Shown here: positions 1 to 10,420 of the stretch, in pieces
Layout: each line of letters starts with the position of its first letter
Numbering within the stretch: the stretch's first letter is position 1
NCBI GenBank assembly: GCA_036346395.1
Contig: CM070599.1
Span: 8,671,232 to 8,735,231, forward strand
Length of the DNA stretch: 64,000 nt
Direction of reading: 5' to 3'
Origin: Hsuehochloa calcarea
Lineage: Eukaryota; Streptophyta; Magnoliopsida; Poales; Poaceae
Notes under the pieces: model-generated
Seen by the model: the letters and a program-made list of their open reading frames with translations, nothing else
The model's database searches: none
Told to the model about the DNA's origin: nothing
Translations under genes and position numbers: made by a program

Positions 1-1252
1 TCACCCGCTAAATGGAAGAACAATGTACGCTCGCTGGTGAGAGTGCTACTTATAGTAATACCATCACTTACTGCATTCTTATTATTGTCATGGTTGCTGG
101 TCACTCTTTGGAAGAAAAGGGTGTTTTCATTTCCACGGTGTGACCTCCTGTGCTTGAATATGTTTCATTTCTTTGCGCACCCAAAGAGAAGAGAAGTGCA
201 GACATTTCCGTGCCCTAATGAGCCTCTGAAAAAGGTATCGTATGGTGACATCCTTAAAGCTACTAATTGGTTTTCTTTGGTCCATACAATCAGCTCAACC
301 CGTACTGGATCAGTTTATGTTGGTAGGTTTAAGTTTGACAAAAGCCTAGTTGCCATCAAAGTGTTCAACTTGAATGAACCTGGTGCATATGAGAGTTACT
401 TTATTGAGTGCGAGGTGCTACGAAACACCCGCCATCGAAATCTAATGCGACCTGTGACCCTATGCTCGACATTGGATACAGCAAACCATGAGTTCAAAGC
501 ACTAATCTTCAAGTTCATGGTTAATGGCAGCCTTGAGAGATGGTTGCACCCTGAGCAATACAATGGAACCCCACATAGAGTGCTAAGCTTAGGCCAGAGG
601 ATGTGCATAGCTGCAGATGTGGCTTCTGCTCTCGATTATGTCCACAACCAACTGACGCCTCCTTTGGTCCATTGTGATTTGAAACCGAGCAATATCCTTT
701 TGGATGATGACATGACTGCGCGTCTTGGTGACTTTGGGTCAGCAAAGTTTCTATTTCCAGGTCTTATCAGTCCACAAAGCTTGGTCGATGTCGGAGGAAC
801 AATCGGATACATGGCACCAGGTGAGTTCATGTTTCTCTGTCTGCTTATTTATGGTTCCTGTTGAATTTAACTGTAATTTTTTTTTCACTATTACAGAGTA
901 TGGCATGGGCCGCCAAATTTCAACAGGAGGTGATGTGTATAGTTTTGGAGTGCTGCTTCTAGAGATGCTTACGGGAAAGCGGCCGACCGACGATATGTTT
1001 GTCGATGATCTTAGCCTCCATAAGTTTGTTGACTCCATGTTCCCAGAGAGAGTTGCAGAGATTCTAGATCCCAATATGGTCCATGAGGAGCACCAAGGGT
1101 GTGTAGCAGTATGGATGCGTAGCTATATTATGCCTTTGGTTGCACTTGGCCTGTCCTGTTCCATGCAATCTCCAAAGGATAGACCTGGAATGCAAGATGT
1201 TTGTGCAAAACTATCTGCTATCAAAGAAGCTTTTCTGGAATCTCGTGACTAA
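1..1252 (+). CDS. LRR receptor-like kinase, C-terminal part (5' end outside window)
   Basis: Membrane receptor kinase; the extracellular LRR part lies upstream of the window. The frame is open from base 1, so the GTG at 37 is not a real start. A hydrophobic membrane segment (about 40-115) is followed by a basic stop-transfer stretch (LWKKR). The Ser/Thr kinase domain follows: nucleotide loop at about 292-327, VAIK lysine at 358-360, HCDLKPSN catalytic loop at 670-693, DFG at 730-738. Intron 821-896 (GT...TTACAG) splits the APE glutamate codon; splicing gives YMAPEYGMG, so the exons are 1-820 and 897-1252 with stop TAA at 1250-1252. C-lobe motifs DVYSFGVLLLEMLTGKRPTD are intact. HCD in place of HRD makes it a non-RD kinase, as in Xa21/FLS2-type immune receptors; an immune role is inference. 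Oddity: the glycine loop reads ISSTRTGSVYVG, with the first two of three glycines replaced. No stop or frameshift seen. Ligand unknown. Confidence 0.93.
821..896 (+). other. Intron of the receptor kinase gene
   Basis: A 76-bp phase-1 intron. Donor GTGAGT at 821-826; acceptor TTACAG at 891-896 after a T-rich tract (878-885). Its removal joins g|ag into the Glu codon of the kinase APE motif. An intron at this place in the kinase domain is common in Xa21-type grass LRR kinases (family knowledge). Confidence 0.92.
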
Positions 1253-1765
1253 TATCTGAATTCTGTAAGAGCGTCCTACTTGGATGTGTTCAGTTCTTCG
1301 TTATGGTTAAGAATGCAATTTTGTAACTGCGAGATGCATCGAACTAGTACCTCGTAGCCTGTCTATTTGACTAGCTGAAAAAAATGGTTTGCGAAATAGA
1401 TTAAGAGCAGAGATGTGATTTGCAGTGAAGAGAGTTACAACTCAAATTAATGTTTCAATAGTTGGCTAAATGAATTAAGAAATTTCGATATCCTTATACG
1501 TAACCGCAGCACATATTGAGTTTATGTACCAAATTCATATCCTTTCCAGTTAAACAAATCATAGGTGACACAGTTTTATTCATTTCCACTGGTACCCTCA
1601 AACCTAGTAATGTGTTAACAGTGACAATCAATGTCAGCAATTCTGATTCATCTGACAAGTCGTAACAGTTCAGCGTGGTTGCTTCTTTCCCAGATACTTG
1701 TTTGTAAGGTATATTCACACTAGACAAAGACCGTGGTTTTGGCCTGGCACTTTCAGCACGTGTTT
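1253..1765. other. Receptor kinase 3' flank, no gene seen
   Basis: AT-rich sequence after the kinase stop codon, probably 3' UTR and spacer. No supported ORF, no obvious canonical AATAAA close to the stop, and no repeat that I recognise. Confidence 0.6.
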
Positions 1766-1980
1766 GCAAGAATAGCAATCGTCACGCCAAAATTGTACAA
1801 ATAGCGTTTACACCGTACGATCATCACGCGGGATGACCAACCAGTTGATACGTACCCTAATTCCGCATGACCACCGTGCGGTGGAGCAAAGACCGCATGG
1901 CCACTGTGCGGTGGTGCCAAATCCGCACGGTGGACGGTGCCGCCCTCTGCCGCACAGCTACTGTGCGGTGGAGGATGATC
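1766..1980 (+). repeat. Left terminal inverted repeat of the PMD element
   Basis: Aligns with the reverse complement of about 8915-9114. The best-matching part is the first 70 or so bases, followed by diverged GC-rich sequence. It contains three 19-nt dyads CCGCA-N9-TGCGG at 1863-1881, 1893-1911 and 1950-1968, plus partial copies. The outer limit could lie a little further left, since weak similarity continues beyond GCAAGAAT. Confidence 0.62.
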
Positions 1981-2268
1981 CAGCACATGCAGTGCTTCCC
2001 CATTGCGCCACATGGCAGCCAGAACTAGCAGTCCGGTTCTCCGGAGAAACAAAAAAACCATCAGTCTCCTTCCATCTCATGTCATCTGTCCTTCGGACAA
2101 GCCAGACCCTCCCCTTCGGCACTTTGAACCAGCTCTCCCATTGATGGCTCCTTTTCCACCGAAAAACATGTCACCTCCTCCTGTCATCACCCATCACTTC
2201 CATCGGTCCCCTGTCTAATTGATGTCTCCTGCATGTGCATGCGAGAGAAACGCCCGCCTCGCAGGTGC

Positions 2269-2276
2269 TATAAATA
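2269..2276 (+). promoter_or_regulatory. TATA box, candidate promoter of the PMD gene
   Basis: TATAAATA (context GCTATAAATAGCG) about 290 bp inside the left TIR, followed by a CT-rich tract at about 2306-2335 (CTCGCTCGCTCGCTCTCTC), a typical plant core promoter and leader layout. It is oriented toward the PMD coding region starting at 3270. Inference: the element carries its own promoter. Confidence 0.5.
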
Positions 2277-2399
2277 GCGAGCGGGAGGGATTAAGTTTCA
2301 CCATCTCGCTCGCTCGCTCTCTCTCGATCTCGGTTCTCTGTCGATTTTATCTTCGGAAACATTTTAGCGTTATTAATTGTTGTCATTTGCAGCCATATT

Positions 2400-3230
2400 A
2401 GTAGGTAATTTGGTCATTATCTCTAAATTCTTTATCAACTGCGTTGTTAGTAAATCAGTCGTAGCATTATCTTCGTACTTAATTAGTTGTCATTTTGCAG
2501 GCGTACTTATTTAAGTTATTTTAGAATTTTCGTAGTTAAATTAATATTATGTAATTAATTAGTTTTAATTCTTTAGTTACAATTAAAATAATTAGACATT
2601 AATTACTTACCCTATAATTAGTCGTAATTAATTAGTTTTACTGAAATAATTAGTTGTAAACAATTAGTTCAAATTAAGTCTTAATTAACTAGCCATCATT
2701 ACTTAGTGCCAATTAATTGGTCGCAACTCTTTTAGCAATCTGCTGGGCAAGCTCGTAGTTCTAACATATCACGGTAACAACTAGGAGGAACAACAGTACG
2801 ACTATCATGCTGTAGTAACAAAAGTAAGCTTGGTTGGTCAAAATTTAGAAGGAGTTCCCAACTACGCTTGAAGCAAACAAATCATGTAGTACAAATTGAC
2901 TATTGAACCGTATAATTCAAAAGTAACATTCCTTAAGCATGGATATTGTGCGAGTCTTAAGCTGCTTGTATGCTTACCTAAATACAATCTCCCAATACTT
3001 GGTTGGACTAAACAACAAAACAATAGAAACAATAAAGGTAAGATCAAGTGTCTTACATATTATTTTGCTGCAGAAATTAGTTTTAGCCCTAATTAATTTA
3101 GTCATAACTAATTTAGTCATGTTTAAATAGCCGTATTTAATTTTGTACTAGTAAATTAGTGTACATTAATTTGTTATCTTCATTTGGTCATTATTTTGTA
3201 ATTTGTAGTATTTTATTGTCATTATCAATC
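2400..3230. other. AT-rich stretch with recurring TTAATTAG words
   Basis: About 800 bp of AT-rich DNA between the candidate promoter and the first PMD coding block. TTAATTAG-like words recur irregularly, so it reads as a degenerate simple-sequence expansion. It may be a leader intron of the PMD gene; no coding signal seen. Confidence 0.45.
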
Positions 3231-3269
3231 TTTCCACTAATATTTCGTCTATTCCATCTGTTGCATGGC

Positions 3270-3433
3270 ATGTCTCTACCGGAGCTTCTAGAATATTTCT
3301 ACGATGAGAACCACTGGTACAAGTTGTGGATCGCCAGTGACTCGGATGACACTCCACCACTGCTACTTCGATCGGGGGGGGGGGGATTACGAGAGCTGGA
3401 CGCTCACTACATCCCAATCCTCTGGGACACGTG
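3270..3433 (+). pseudogene. Plant mobile domain gene, N-terminal fragment
   Basis: From ATG 3270 the frame encodes MSLPELLEYFYDEN..., then LRELDAHYIPILWDTC, which resembles the N-terminal lead-in of grass PMD proteins just before the LLPLAR segment. A 12-G run at 3374-3385 lies inside the coding sequence. The frame is broken at 3433/3434 by solo LTR A; the continuation is at 6162. If one copy of the 5-bp target (ACGTG/ATGGG) is discounted, the frame runs on directly into LLPLARL. PMD proteins act in silencing in Arabidopsis (MAIN/MAIL1); this copy is transposon-borne and dead. Confidence 0.62.
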
Positions 3434-4039
3434 TGAAGAATCTAGACCTACCATTATGAGTTAATGGAGTGTTTTGGTGATTAGTAATAAATCTATATGT
3501 GAGACTAACACTTCTATTGATATACATATTGTGTAGTCTTATTTGGATGAAAAAGGTGAAAATCATGGAGGCATGCACTCGACATCATATTCTTATATCT
3601 TGTTGCATTCCTTGGATCCAAAATATTGGTTGAACTCCACTAAAAGTTTAACTTGAATATGTGCATATGTTTTTATTACACATTCGTGTATGCACACATT
3701 TAGGAGGAGTTCACTCTATGTTTTGTGGTTTCATTAGTATTAATCCATATTTCTTTATCCAGATATATTGGAGATCTCTACTTTGAAACATATCCTTTAA
3801 GTATATAAAACTTGTGTAGTTCATATATACTCATATCGCTTTATATTCAATTATTTGCAATTATGTTTATGGGACTAATGTGTGTGCCAAGTTGTTTTAA
3901 AGGCTTAGTCCTGGATTATGGAAGATAACATAGAAATGGCAATGCAAAAACAATAGAGGGATCATGGATAGTGGCTTGAAGTTTATTTTGTGTTATGCAT
4001 TGCATTTGTTTTGCTTCTGGAAAAGTCTTCAATGAAAGT

Positions 4040-4418
4040 CGGTAGTACCGACGTTGTCTTGGCGGTACTATCGCACAACGGTATGACCGGGAAAAGTGGT
4101 GCGGTACTACCGCAACCCAGTCGAACCGAAGATTAGTTGGCGGTACGTGTTTTCTAGAGTGACACCTTTTTTGGAGCTTGGGTGCTCCCATGGAAAGCAG
4201 TAGTACCAGAGTTCATTTTGGCGGAACTACCGCATCGCGGTACGACCGCATATTCTAAGCGGAACTACCGTGCACCGGAAGTTCCAAATTTTAGTTGGTG
4301 GTACGTTATCTCCAGAGAGGGCCAATTTTGGACCTCTAAAGGAAGCGGTGGTACCGCCCTATGTGAACGGAACTACCGAAGAGCGGAACTACCGCGTGAT
4401 CAACGGCGGTAGTACCGC
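4040..4418 (+). repeat. Palindrome array, class CGGT-N3-ACCG (LTR A, distal)
   Basis: At least eight dyads in under 400 bp. Examples: CGGTAGTACCG 4040-4050, GCGGTACTACCGC 4101-4113, GCGGAACTACCGC 4221-4233, GCGGTACGACCGC 4237-4249, GCGGTGGTACCGC 4345-4357, GCGGAACTACCGC 4383-4395, GCGGTAGTACCGC near 4406-4418. Arms stay CGGT/ACCG-like; the 3-nt core and spacing vary. Confidence 0.9.
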
Positions 4419-4792
4419 ACCTTTCTACAACGGCTTGTTAAGAAGCATTTATTGCAGATATATCTTGGTAATTAATGTTTATCATTGTGGGACTAACATT
4501 ATTCATAAGTTCGATGAATAGGTTATGTTCCAGGGTGATGAAAACTTTGGATTGCATCATGAGTTATCGTCATCATCAAGCTTCAAGAAGATGCTCAAGA
4601 CAAAGGTATGACTAGCTAGGACTAAGGATGTGTTTCTAGTCTTTTACTAGTCTTGGTGTTTGTTTGGAAGACCGGATTGCTAGTATAGGTTTGTCGTAAT
4701 ATTAAGAGGAGTCTTGTCTAGTAGCTTGAGTCTCATCATGTGTTGATACCTCAACCTCGTTTGCTCTAGCTCACTGTGGCATGATGCTATTA

Positions 4793-4950
4793 TTTACAAA
4801 TGTGTTTTGTAAACAGTCAATGCTCATACATTTAATCCTTGTATGATGTAACTATATTTTGCAAATATATTTTGCAAATGGTTGAAGTCCATGTACCTAC
4901 TCCTTGTGGCATGATCTAAGTTTGCAAATGTGTTTTGTAAATTATTGGGA
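4793..4950 (+). repeat. Paired TTTGCAAA repeats (LTR A)
   Basis: Three units of the form TTTGCAAAtgtgtTTTGCAAAT at about 4793-4815, 4858-4880 and 4921-4942, some with C-to-T changes (TTTACAAA, TTTGTAAA). Each TTTGCAAA is itself a palindrome. The same units occur in LTRs C and D. Confidence 0.8.
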
Positions 4951-5204
4951 TTCATGCATTTTTCCTTGGCATGATATAAGATTGCTTGTTGCTATTTCTT
5001 TGGACTTAGACCATGGTAGTGGCTCTTTGGAGTTATACTTTTGATTTAATCAAATGTGTTTAAGATCAATCAAATAGGTGGGTTGTGTACCCCTCTGAAT
5101 AAGCTTTTCATAGAGCCCAAGATCATTCAATTCCGACATCGGAGTCAAAAGTTATGACTTTTTTACTGAGTGTCGTCTATGCTGAAATTGGACTGTGGTA
5201 ATAC

Positions 5205-5370
5205 CGTCCAAGAAGAGAGGTACTACAGCAGAACGGTAGTACCACACTTTGTACTATGGTACTACCACACTAAAAACTTTAACGACTAGTTTTTGAGCTG
5301 TTAATGCACCTGTGTGACCGATGAACAGTAGAAAACGGTAGTACCGGAGTTTGTACGGCGGTACTACCGC
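5205..5370 (+). repeat. Palindrome array, class CGGT-N3-ACCG (LTR A, promoter-proximal)
   Basis: Dyads GGTAATACC, GGTAGTACC, GGTACTACC, CGGTAGTACCG (about 5335-5345) and GGCGGTACTACCGC (5357-5370). The last lies about 55 bp upstream of the TATA box at 5424, which points to a proximal enhancer position in U3. Confidence 0.85.
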
Positions 5371-5423
5371 AAATCCTGATTTTTGGAGATTTCTGCTCCC
5401 AACGGCTAGTTTTTGTGTGTGGG

Positions 5424-5433
5424 CTATAAATAC
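5424..5433 (+). promoter_or_regulatory. LTR A core promoter (TATA box)
   Basis: CTATAAATAC inside a conserved block: AACGGCTAGTTTTTGTG, GGGCTATAAATACCC. The same block occurs in LTR B (34231-34263) and, on the minus strand, in LTR D (about 26786-26817). Confidence 0.78.
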
Positions 5434-6156
5434 CCACCTTGGCCGGTTAAGAGATAATCTTTGGCATACTATTTCACTCACTTGAGCTAGTGTGAGGTTT
5501 TCCTCCCAATTGTGCATATGTTGCACCTTGTGAGTAAGGAGAGAGATCTCTAGTTGCATGTGTTGCATCTAGAGGTGTATTTTGTATCCACTTGAGCTTG
5601 TGTATTTGTTACATGTGGTTACACTCAAGTAAGGGGCTTGGCTTATTACTCTTGGTGTTTTTCGACACCTAGACGACGTGGAGGCGTCTGGACCAGTGAT
5701 CTTCTTAAGAAGCTTGTGAGAAGGCCCGGCGTGTTGTGAAGGTTGGAGCTCACCTACCCGGAGCGGGAAAGAGCTACCACTAGTGGAATTGGAGTGTTTG
5801 GCTTAATTCGTGGAGCTGGTCCAATTAGTTTGGGCTTACCTCAACGTGGATTAGGGGAGACCGTCAAGTCACCAAACACCACGGTAAAACGTCATTGTGT
5901 TCATTGTGGTTTATTTCTGTTGTGTTTTACTTTGTGCAATTTACATTCCTAGAATGAAATTGCTTATAGTCTTTGTATGTTTGCTATCATTATCAATAGT
6001 CTTATATTGTTAGTGCACTTAGTCAAGACTAGTTGATTTAGGTTTTAAGTGAGCAAAACCAAATTAATTTACAATTCCGCATAAAACTTGGTTTTAGCCA
6101 AAAGATTTTAAAAACCACCTATTCACCCCTCTCTAGTCGGCCTCCTCGATCTTACA

Positions 6157-8600
6157 ATGGGCTTGTTGCCCCTTGCGAGACTGCTCTTCGTCGGACGTCG
6201 GTTCACCCTAGATGCCAATTTGCTGTTGGCGCTTGTCGACATGTGGAGGCCCGAGACGCACACCTTCCACTTTCGATAGGGTGAGATGACGGTCACTCTG
6301 CAGGACGTCTCCTTCTTGGCCGTTCTCCCGATCTGGGGTGAGCCACTTGTTCCAAGCCATCCACCGGCGGACTAGAAGGCCAGACTGGAGCATCAGTTCA
6401 GCCTAGCTGTCCGAGAGCGTGCATGTGGCATCCCCTAGACTTGGCTGATGTATTTCAGTCAATGCCCGCATGATGCACCTAACGAGGTCGTTAGGACGCA
6501 CCTCGTTGCTTACCTTCTTCAGTTCTCTGGTTGGGTCCTATTTCCAACCACACAGGGCGATGGTTGCTACCACAGCTTCGTCCGCATCGCTGAGTCTTTG
6601 GTTGACGCGGAGTCTGGGCTGATGCCTTAGTATAGCTGGGGATCATCCATCCTTTGTGCCACATACCAAGGGTTGTGTGACACTTCGCAGCGCGGTGCCG
6701 GTGCTACCCCCAACCTAACCGTTTGCTACATGTTTCTGCAGCTATGGAGTTGGGAGCACTTCTCCGTTGGGCGGCCGACCTTCGAGAGAGCGGTGCACTC
6801 ATACACTGAGTTGGACGACCCGATAGATGGGCCCACTATGGACTTACAGTGGACTGCTGCCCATCTACGCTGGGTCAAGGGCAGACGGCGAGGTGCTACT
6901 TGTTGTTCCACAATGACTTTGAGTCGTTGTACAACAACAACATCATCTAGGCTCCATGGACTCTAGATTTCATGTAGGCGGTAGCCCCACACGGGCTATC
7001 CATGTAGTGCACCCAGGACGCCAGGTTATGGACGACGATCTGCCATTTGGTGTTCGCACATATGGTGGAGCCTTACGCACCGCAGCGTGTAATGTGACAG
7101 TTTGCTTTGTACCAGATCTTGCCCCCTCCAAACAGTAGGGGTCCTACAGTGAGCCGTACACCTATGAGTCAAACTTCATTTGAGTAATGTTTACACTTCT
7201 TATGTATTCTTTTCTAACACCAATCGTTCCAAAAATGCAGGCAATCGAGGGTGGGCTGGGGGACTGAGGACTGGCAAGCAGTCCAACACGAGTGGATTAC
7301 GGCATGGACAGAGACAACACACTTGGAGGTCTTGTAGGAGCAGCGTTCGTACGACTTTCGGACGTATGATGGTACATGGGGTGGTACGTACCACGGTCGC
7401 GTGCTAGACTCACCCTTCCTCCACAGAAGTACCCGGAGCAGGTGACACACCATGAGAGCCTCCGCTCGTTTGATCGTCACAGAACTTCGCAACGTGACGA
7501 CACTGTAAGATAGTTACAACATCTGGTCGTTTCATTGATGATATTTGTACTCTTCGTTATTGAACCTGTTATGTATGTCACTTCAGTTGGAGAGGGTGCA
7601 ACGCATCACAGGTGCATCAGAGGCTGACATCTGTAACCCAGACACAACACTAGGGCTGCTGAAAACTTTGAAGTACATCTTTGCGAAGTCAAAAAATATA
7701 ATAAAAAACTTGAGTTGCGGTCGTTCGACAGACGACGTCTTGCGCAGCGGGCACCAAGTAGGGGGGTCTGCTCACTCGCTAAGTCATCACAACCCAGTGA
7801 GTCCGGCCGACATCGTAGCGCTACCCATCGATCATCCGCATGCTAGATCGGTGGGGAGGTAAGTTATATACAATTCTACATTATGTTTCTTAGTCATGCC
7901 TTACGTTCCGCTAACATCATGTCATTCTCCCGCCATAGGTTCGTCGGGATGCATCACTTCTATTGCCATATGCACTGTACATCTGGGAGGTACGAGATTC
8001 TCAGTTTATATTCATAGTATTTATTTTGACTAACATCATTCCGTCTTGCAACCTTCAGTTGATCATGGGGTTGTGGCCGCCACGCCCCGCGATGAGATAC
8101 AGCCTCCCGGCTCCGCAGAGAGCAGGACACCACGCTAGGGTTTGGACCATGTCACCCAGGGTTTGGACCGTACACATGACAGAGCTCGTCTAGGTTTGCT
8201 GACGCACCGTACGTTCAAGGCTAGAGATCCTACAGGTTCGCTGGCACACCGGACATCCAAGGCTAGAGCTCCTCTGCACGACTAGAGTTACAGACATCGT
8301 ACTTTGGGGTGGACAATTCAGGAATTGATTTATACAGTATATCGTTCATGAATTCATTGTACGTGGCCACCAGTTCAGCATGTCTCAGCAGGACGACATG
8401 GACACTTTCCAGACTCAACTTCCTCGGACTCAGCTTACTAGTGCACCTCTTCCCACTTAACATATTCAACAGTCTCTGTACCCCCTTCCGATCCGGCGAG
8501 CACTCTCCGGACCGGTTGACGTATCTCATGGGACACGCTCGACGCAAAACATCCAAGCGCACGAGGACGCAGACGCAACAAGTAGAGAGTAGTCACTCAT
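6157..8600 (+). pseudogene. Plant mobile domain gene, main body (decayed)
   Basis: The frame from 6157 gives LLPLARLLFVGRRF..., then VDMWRPETHTFHF, stop TAG, GEMTVTLQDVSFLAVLPIWG. This is the plant mobile domain signature (W-RPETHTFH, then GEMT-TL-DV). In-frame stops lie at about 6277 and 6373, and others follow. Further blocks: YSWGSSILCATYQGLCD and LQLWSWEHFSVGRP at about 6630-6775, a block near 6940-7130 resembling the PQRV segment, then probable exons at about 7236-7440 and 7570-7860 separated by AT-rich introns. Function lost. PMD proteins have no proven enzymatic activity; MAIN/MAIL1 act with the phosphatase PP7L in silencing (Arabidopsis knowledge). This copy belongs to the TIR element, not to a host gene. 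Confidence 0.72.
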
Positions 8601-8914
8601 ACGAGTGAGTCATATTGTATCCTATGTTATGCGATTCTATTTTGGTATATTTGTATTCATATTTTGCTTTACCGTTTTTGTATGCATATTTTGTGTGTTA
8701 TGTGTATACTACTGTGTCATATTGTATATCGACATTTCCAATAGAGTTGCAATGTTGCTTTTTTCCATAGATAAAATTGATGACATTTCATAATGGTTAG
8801 AAGTATTACATGTGTGCGGTTTAGTTACTAGTGTGATAAAGAATTTTGACCGAAAATTATGCATTGCCATAAAGAATTCAAAATTCCATCCCAAAACCTC
8901 CGCCCAAAACCTCC

Positions 8915-9114
8915 ACCGCACGGCTGCCCCCCACCACACGACCACCGTGCGCCCCCCACTCACCCCCACTGCACGACCATCGTGCGGTACCCTCCTCTGT
9001 CGCACGGTTAGGGTGCGGACAGGGGCACATGTCACCCTTTCATTCATCCCGCTCGGTGACCATGCGGTGGAGGTGCTATTTCTGCAATTTCCGTGCAATG
9101 ACTGTCATTCTTGC
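8915..9114 (-). repeat. Right terminal inverted repeat of the PMD element
   Basis: Reverse-complement partner of 1766-1980. It is GC-rich, with CACGACCACCGTG, GCACGACCATCGTGC and similar dyads, and ends ATTCTTGC at 9107-9114. Confidence 0.6.
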
Positions 9115-9358
9115 CAATATGCACCGCAATCATGCCAATACAGCCAGTACTGGAAATGGCCCATTTTCGGGGGAAATGCTATGTTTACAATGCAATGCTG
9201 CCTCCTTTCTAGCTTTTTTTTATCATGTTTCTTTACCTTGAAACATATTTCAATGGTTAGTAAAAAAGACATATTTAACATATCAGCCTTAAGATTAATT
9301 ATTGGCAGAGGATCGAGTGTCTGCAAACCAGTGGATGACGATCTGATAATGAGTATAT
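9115..9358. other. Spacer between PMD element and copia C1
   Basis: No coding or repeat signal that I can support. It may contain the original flank of both elements. Confidence 0.4.
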
Positions 9359-9483
9359 TGTTATGAATAGTGCTTGTATTCATCATGAGACCAATGTGCC
9401 AATATATATAAGTACATGTATGCATATATGCAGATAACCCCTTATACAACAAGGGAAATACACAGATAATAATACATCTAACA
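9359..9483 (-). repeat. C1 3' LTR
   Basis: 125 bp, TG...CA termini, direct repeat of 24882-25009. It is the downstream (3') LTR for the minus-strand element; the polypurine tract lies immediately at its right. Confidence 0.9.
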
Positions 9484-9626
9484 CCCCACCCCCCTCAAAC
9501 TTATGGTGCATCAATAATATAAAGTTTGGAGAGATAGAAGCTATGTTGGGATCTGGTCTGTACCTTTGTGAAGAATTCTGCTAACTGAAGCTCTAAAGCC
9601 ACATATTGAAGAGCAACAACCTAGTC

Positions 9627-10420
9627 CTACACTTGTGTCTGCATGTAGGAAGCATCAACACAAATATGCTTTGTAAGTTCATGCTTCACTAGATCTCTAG
9701 CAATGCTAATAGTATCTATACTGTCAGACAAAAGATGAGTGGGTGCTGTAATAGAAACACCAAAATCCTTAAGTAACCGCTGTGGCCAAGTAACCTCTGC
9801 GGTCAACAAAGCAATAGTTCATAACTCAGCCTCAGCACTTGAATAAGAAACGTCGATCTGTTTTTTAGTCTTTCAATCAATGAGAGAACCACAAAAAAAA
9901 CACAATAGGCAGAGAGAGACTAGTGATTAAAGTGATCACTAGCCCCAAGTGGTATCAGAATATGCCTGGAGCTGTAAAGAGCTGGAGCGAGAGAGAAACA
10001 GCCGGCGAGTGATGGTTCCATGAAGATATCGTAGAACACGAAGAAGATGACTATAGTGGAGCTCAGTGGGAGAAGAAAACAAACTGACTCAAGATATGAA
10101 TAGGGTATGAAATATCAGGACGAGTGACACCCAGATAAATAAGACTCCCAACAAGGTGACGATAGCGAGTAGGATCAGTAAGAGGCTCACCATTAGCGGG
10201 CCAAAGATGAACATTAAGCTCCATGGGAGTCTCAGCGATGTGCTGATCAATAAGAGAAGCACGATCAAGAAGATGCTGGATATACTTTTCTTGGGACAGA
10301 TAGAAGTCCTCAGGCGTAGAAATAACCTCAACCCTAAGAAAGTAGCGAAGATGACCCAGATCAGACATGAGAAACTGCTCATTAAGACGTTCCTTAACAA
10401 AAGTGGTGTTGAGAATCATC
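9627..10420 (-). pseudogene. C1 RNase H and C-terminal RT remnant
   Basis: Minus-strand blocks: 10063-10419 (LGHLRYFL.VEV, YLSQEKYIQHLLDRA, DPTRYRHLVGSLIYL, TRPDISYPIHILSQF), then RNase H remnants at 9627-9809 (HLLSDSIDTISIARD, KHELTKHICVDASY). These match the copia RT thumb/connection and RNase H. Frames are broken between blocks. Confidence 0.85.

Larger units (their letters stand above)
3434..6156 (+). mobile_element. Solo LTR A (copia SIRE/Maximus-like family), inserted in the PMD gene
   Basis: A 2,723-bp LTR starting TGAAGAATCTAGACC and ending CCTCGATCTTACA. The same ends occur in LTRs B, C and D. The 3' end (CTATTCACCCC..CTAGTCGG..CTTACA) also resembles the 3' end of the SIRE-type LTRs at 43-63 kb, whose LTR is followed by a tRNA-iMet-type primer site; hence the assignment. 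Flanking 5-mers ACGTG (3429-3433) and ATGGG (6157-6161) match at 3 of 5 bases. It contains palindrome arrays (4040-4418, 5205-5370), TTTGCAAA pairs (4793-4950) and a TATA box (5424). There is no internal domain, so it is a solo LTR made by LTR-LTR recombination. Confidence 0.8.
1766..9114 (+). mobile_element. TIR-flanked DNA element carrying a PMD gene (MULE-like), interrupted
   Basis: Bases from 1766 rightward match, as an inverted repeat, bases from 9114 leftward. Both ends read GCAAGAAT, then share an AATTG..AAATAGC block, a CACCG..CGGGATGA block and a CCGCA/TGCGG-rich block. Between them lie a TATA box (2269), an AT-rich stretch, and a decayed plant mobile domain gene (3270-3433 and 6157 to about 8600) split by solo LTR A (3434-6156). 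PMD proteins are known in plant transposons as well as in the host genes MAIN/MAIL1. Long TIRs suggest a Mutator-like element, but no MURA-type transposase is visible and no clear 9-bp target duplication was found, so exact ends and superfamily are uncertain. Confidence 0.6.

Noticed and set aside
37..864. Separate short kinase gene starting at 37 and ending at 864
   Set aside because: The start is GTG in an already open frame and the end reads into the 821-896 intron; the second exon completes the kinase domain.
1757..9123. 9-bp target duplication of the PMD element
   Set aside because: The 9-mers CACGTGTTT and CAATATGCA outside GCAAGAAT do not match; ends may be misplaced, so no duplication is claimed.
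8812..9366. A 184-aa plus-strand ORF
   Set aside because: Runs through the right TIR of the PMD element and flanking spacer; composition driven by CAC/CCG repeats, no family.
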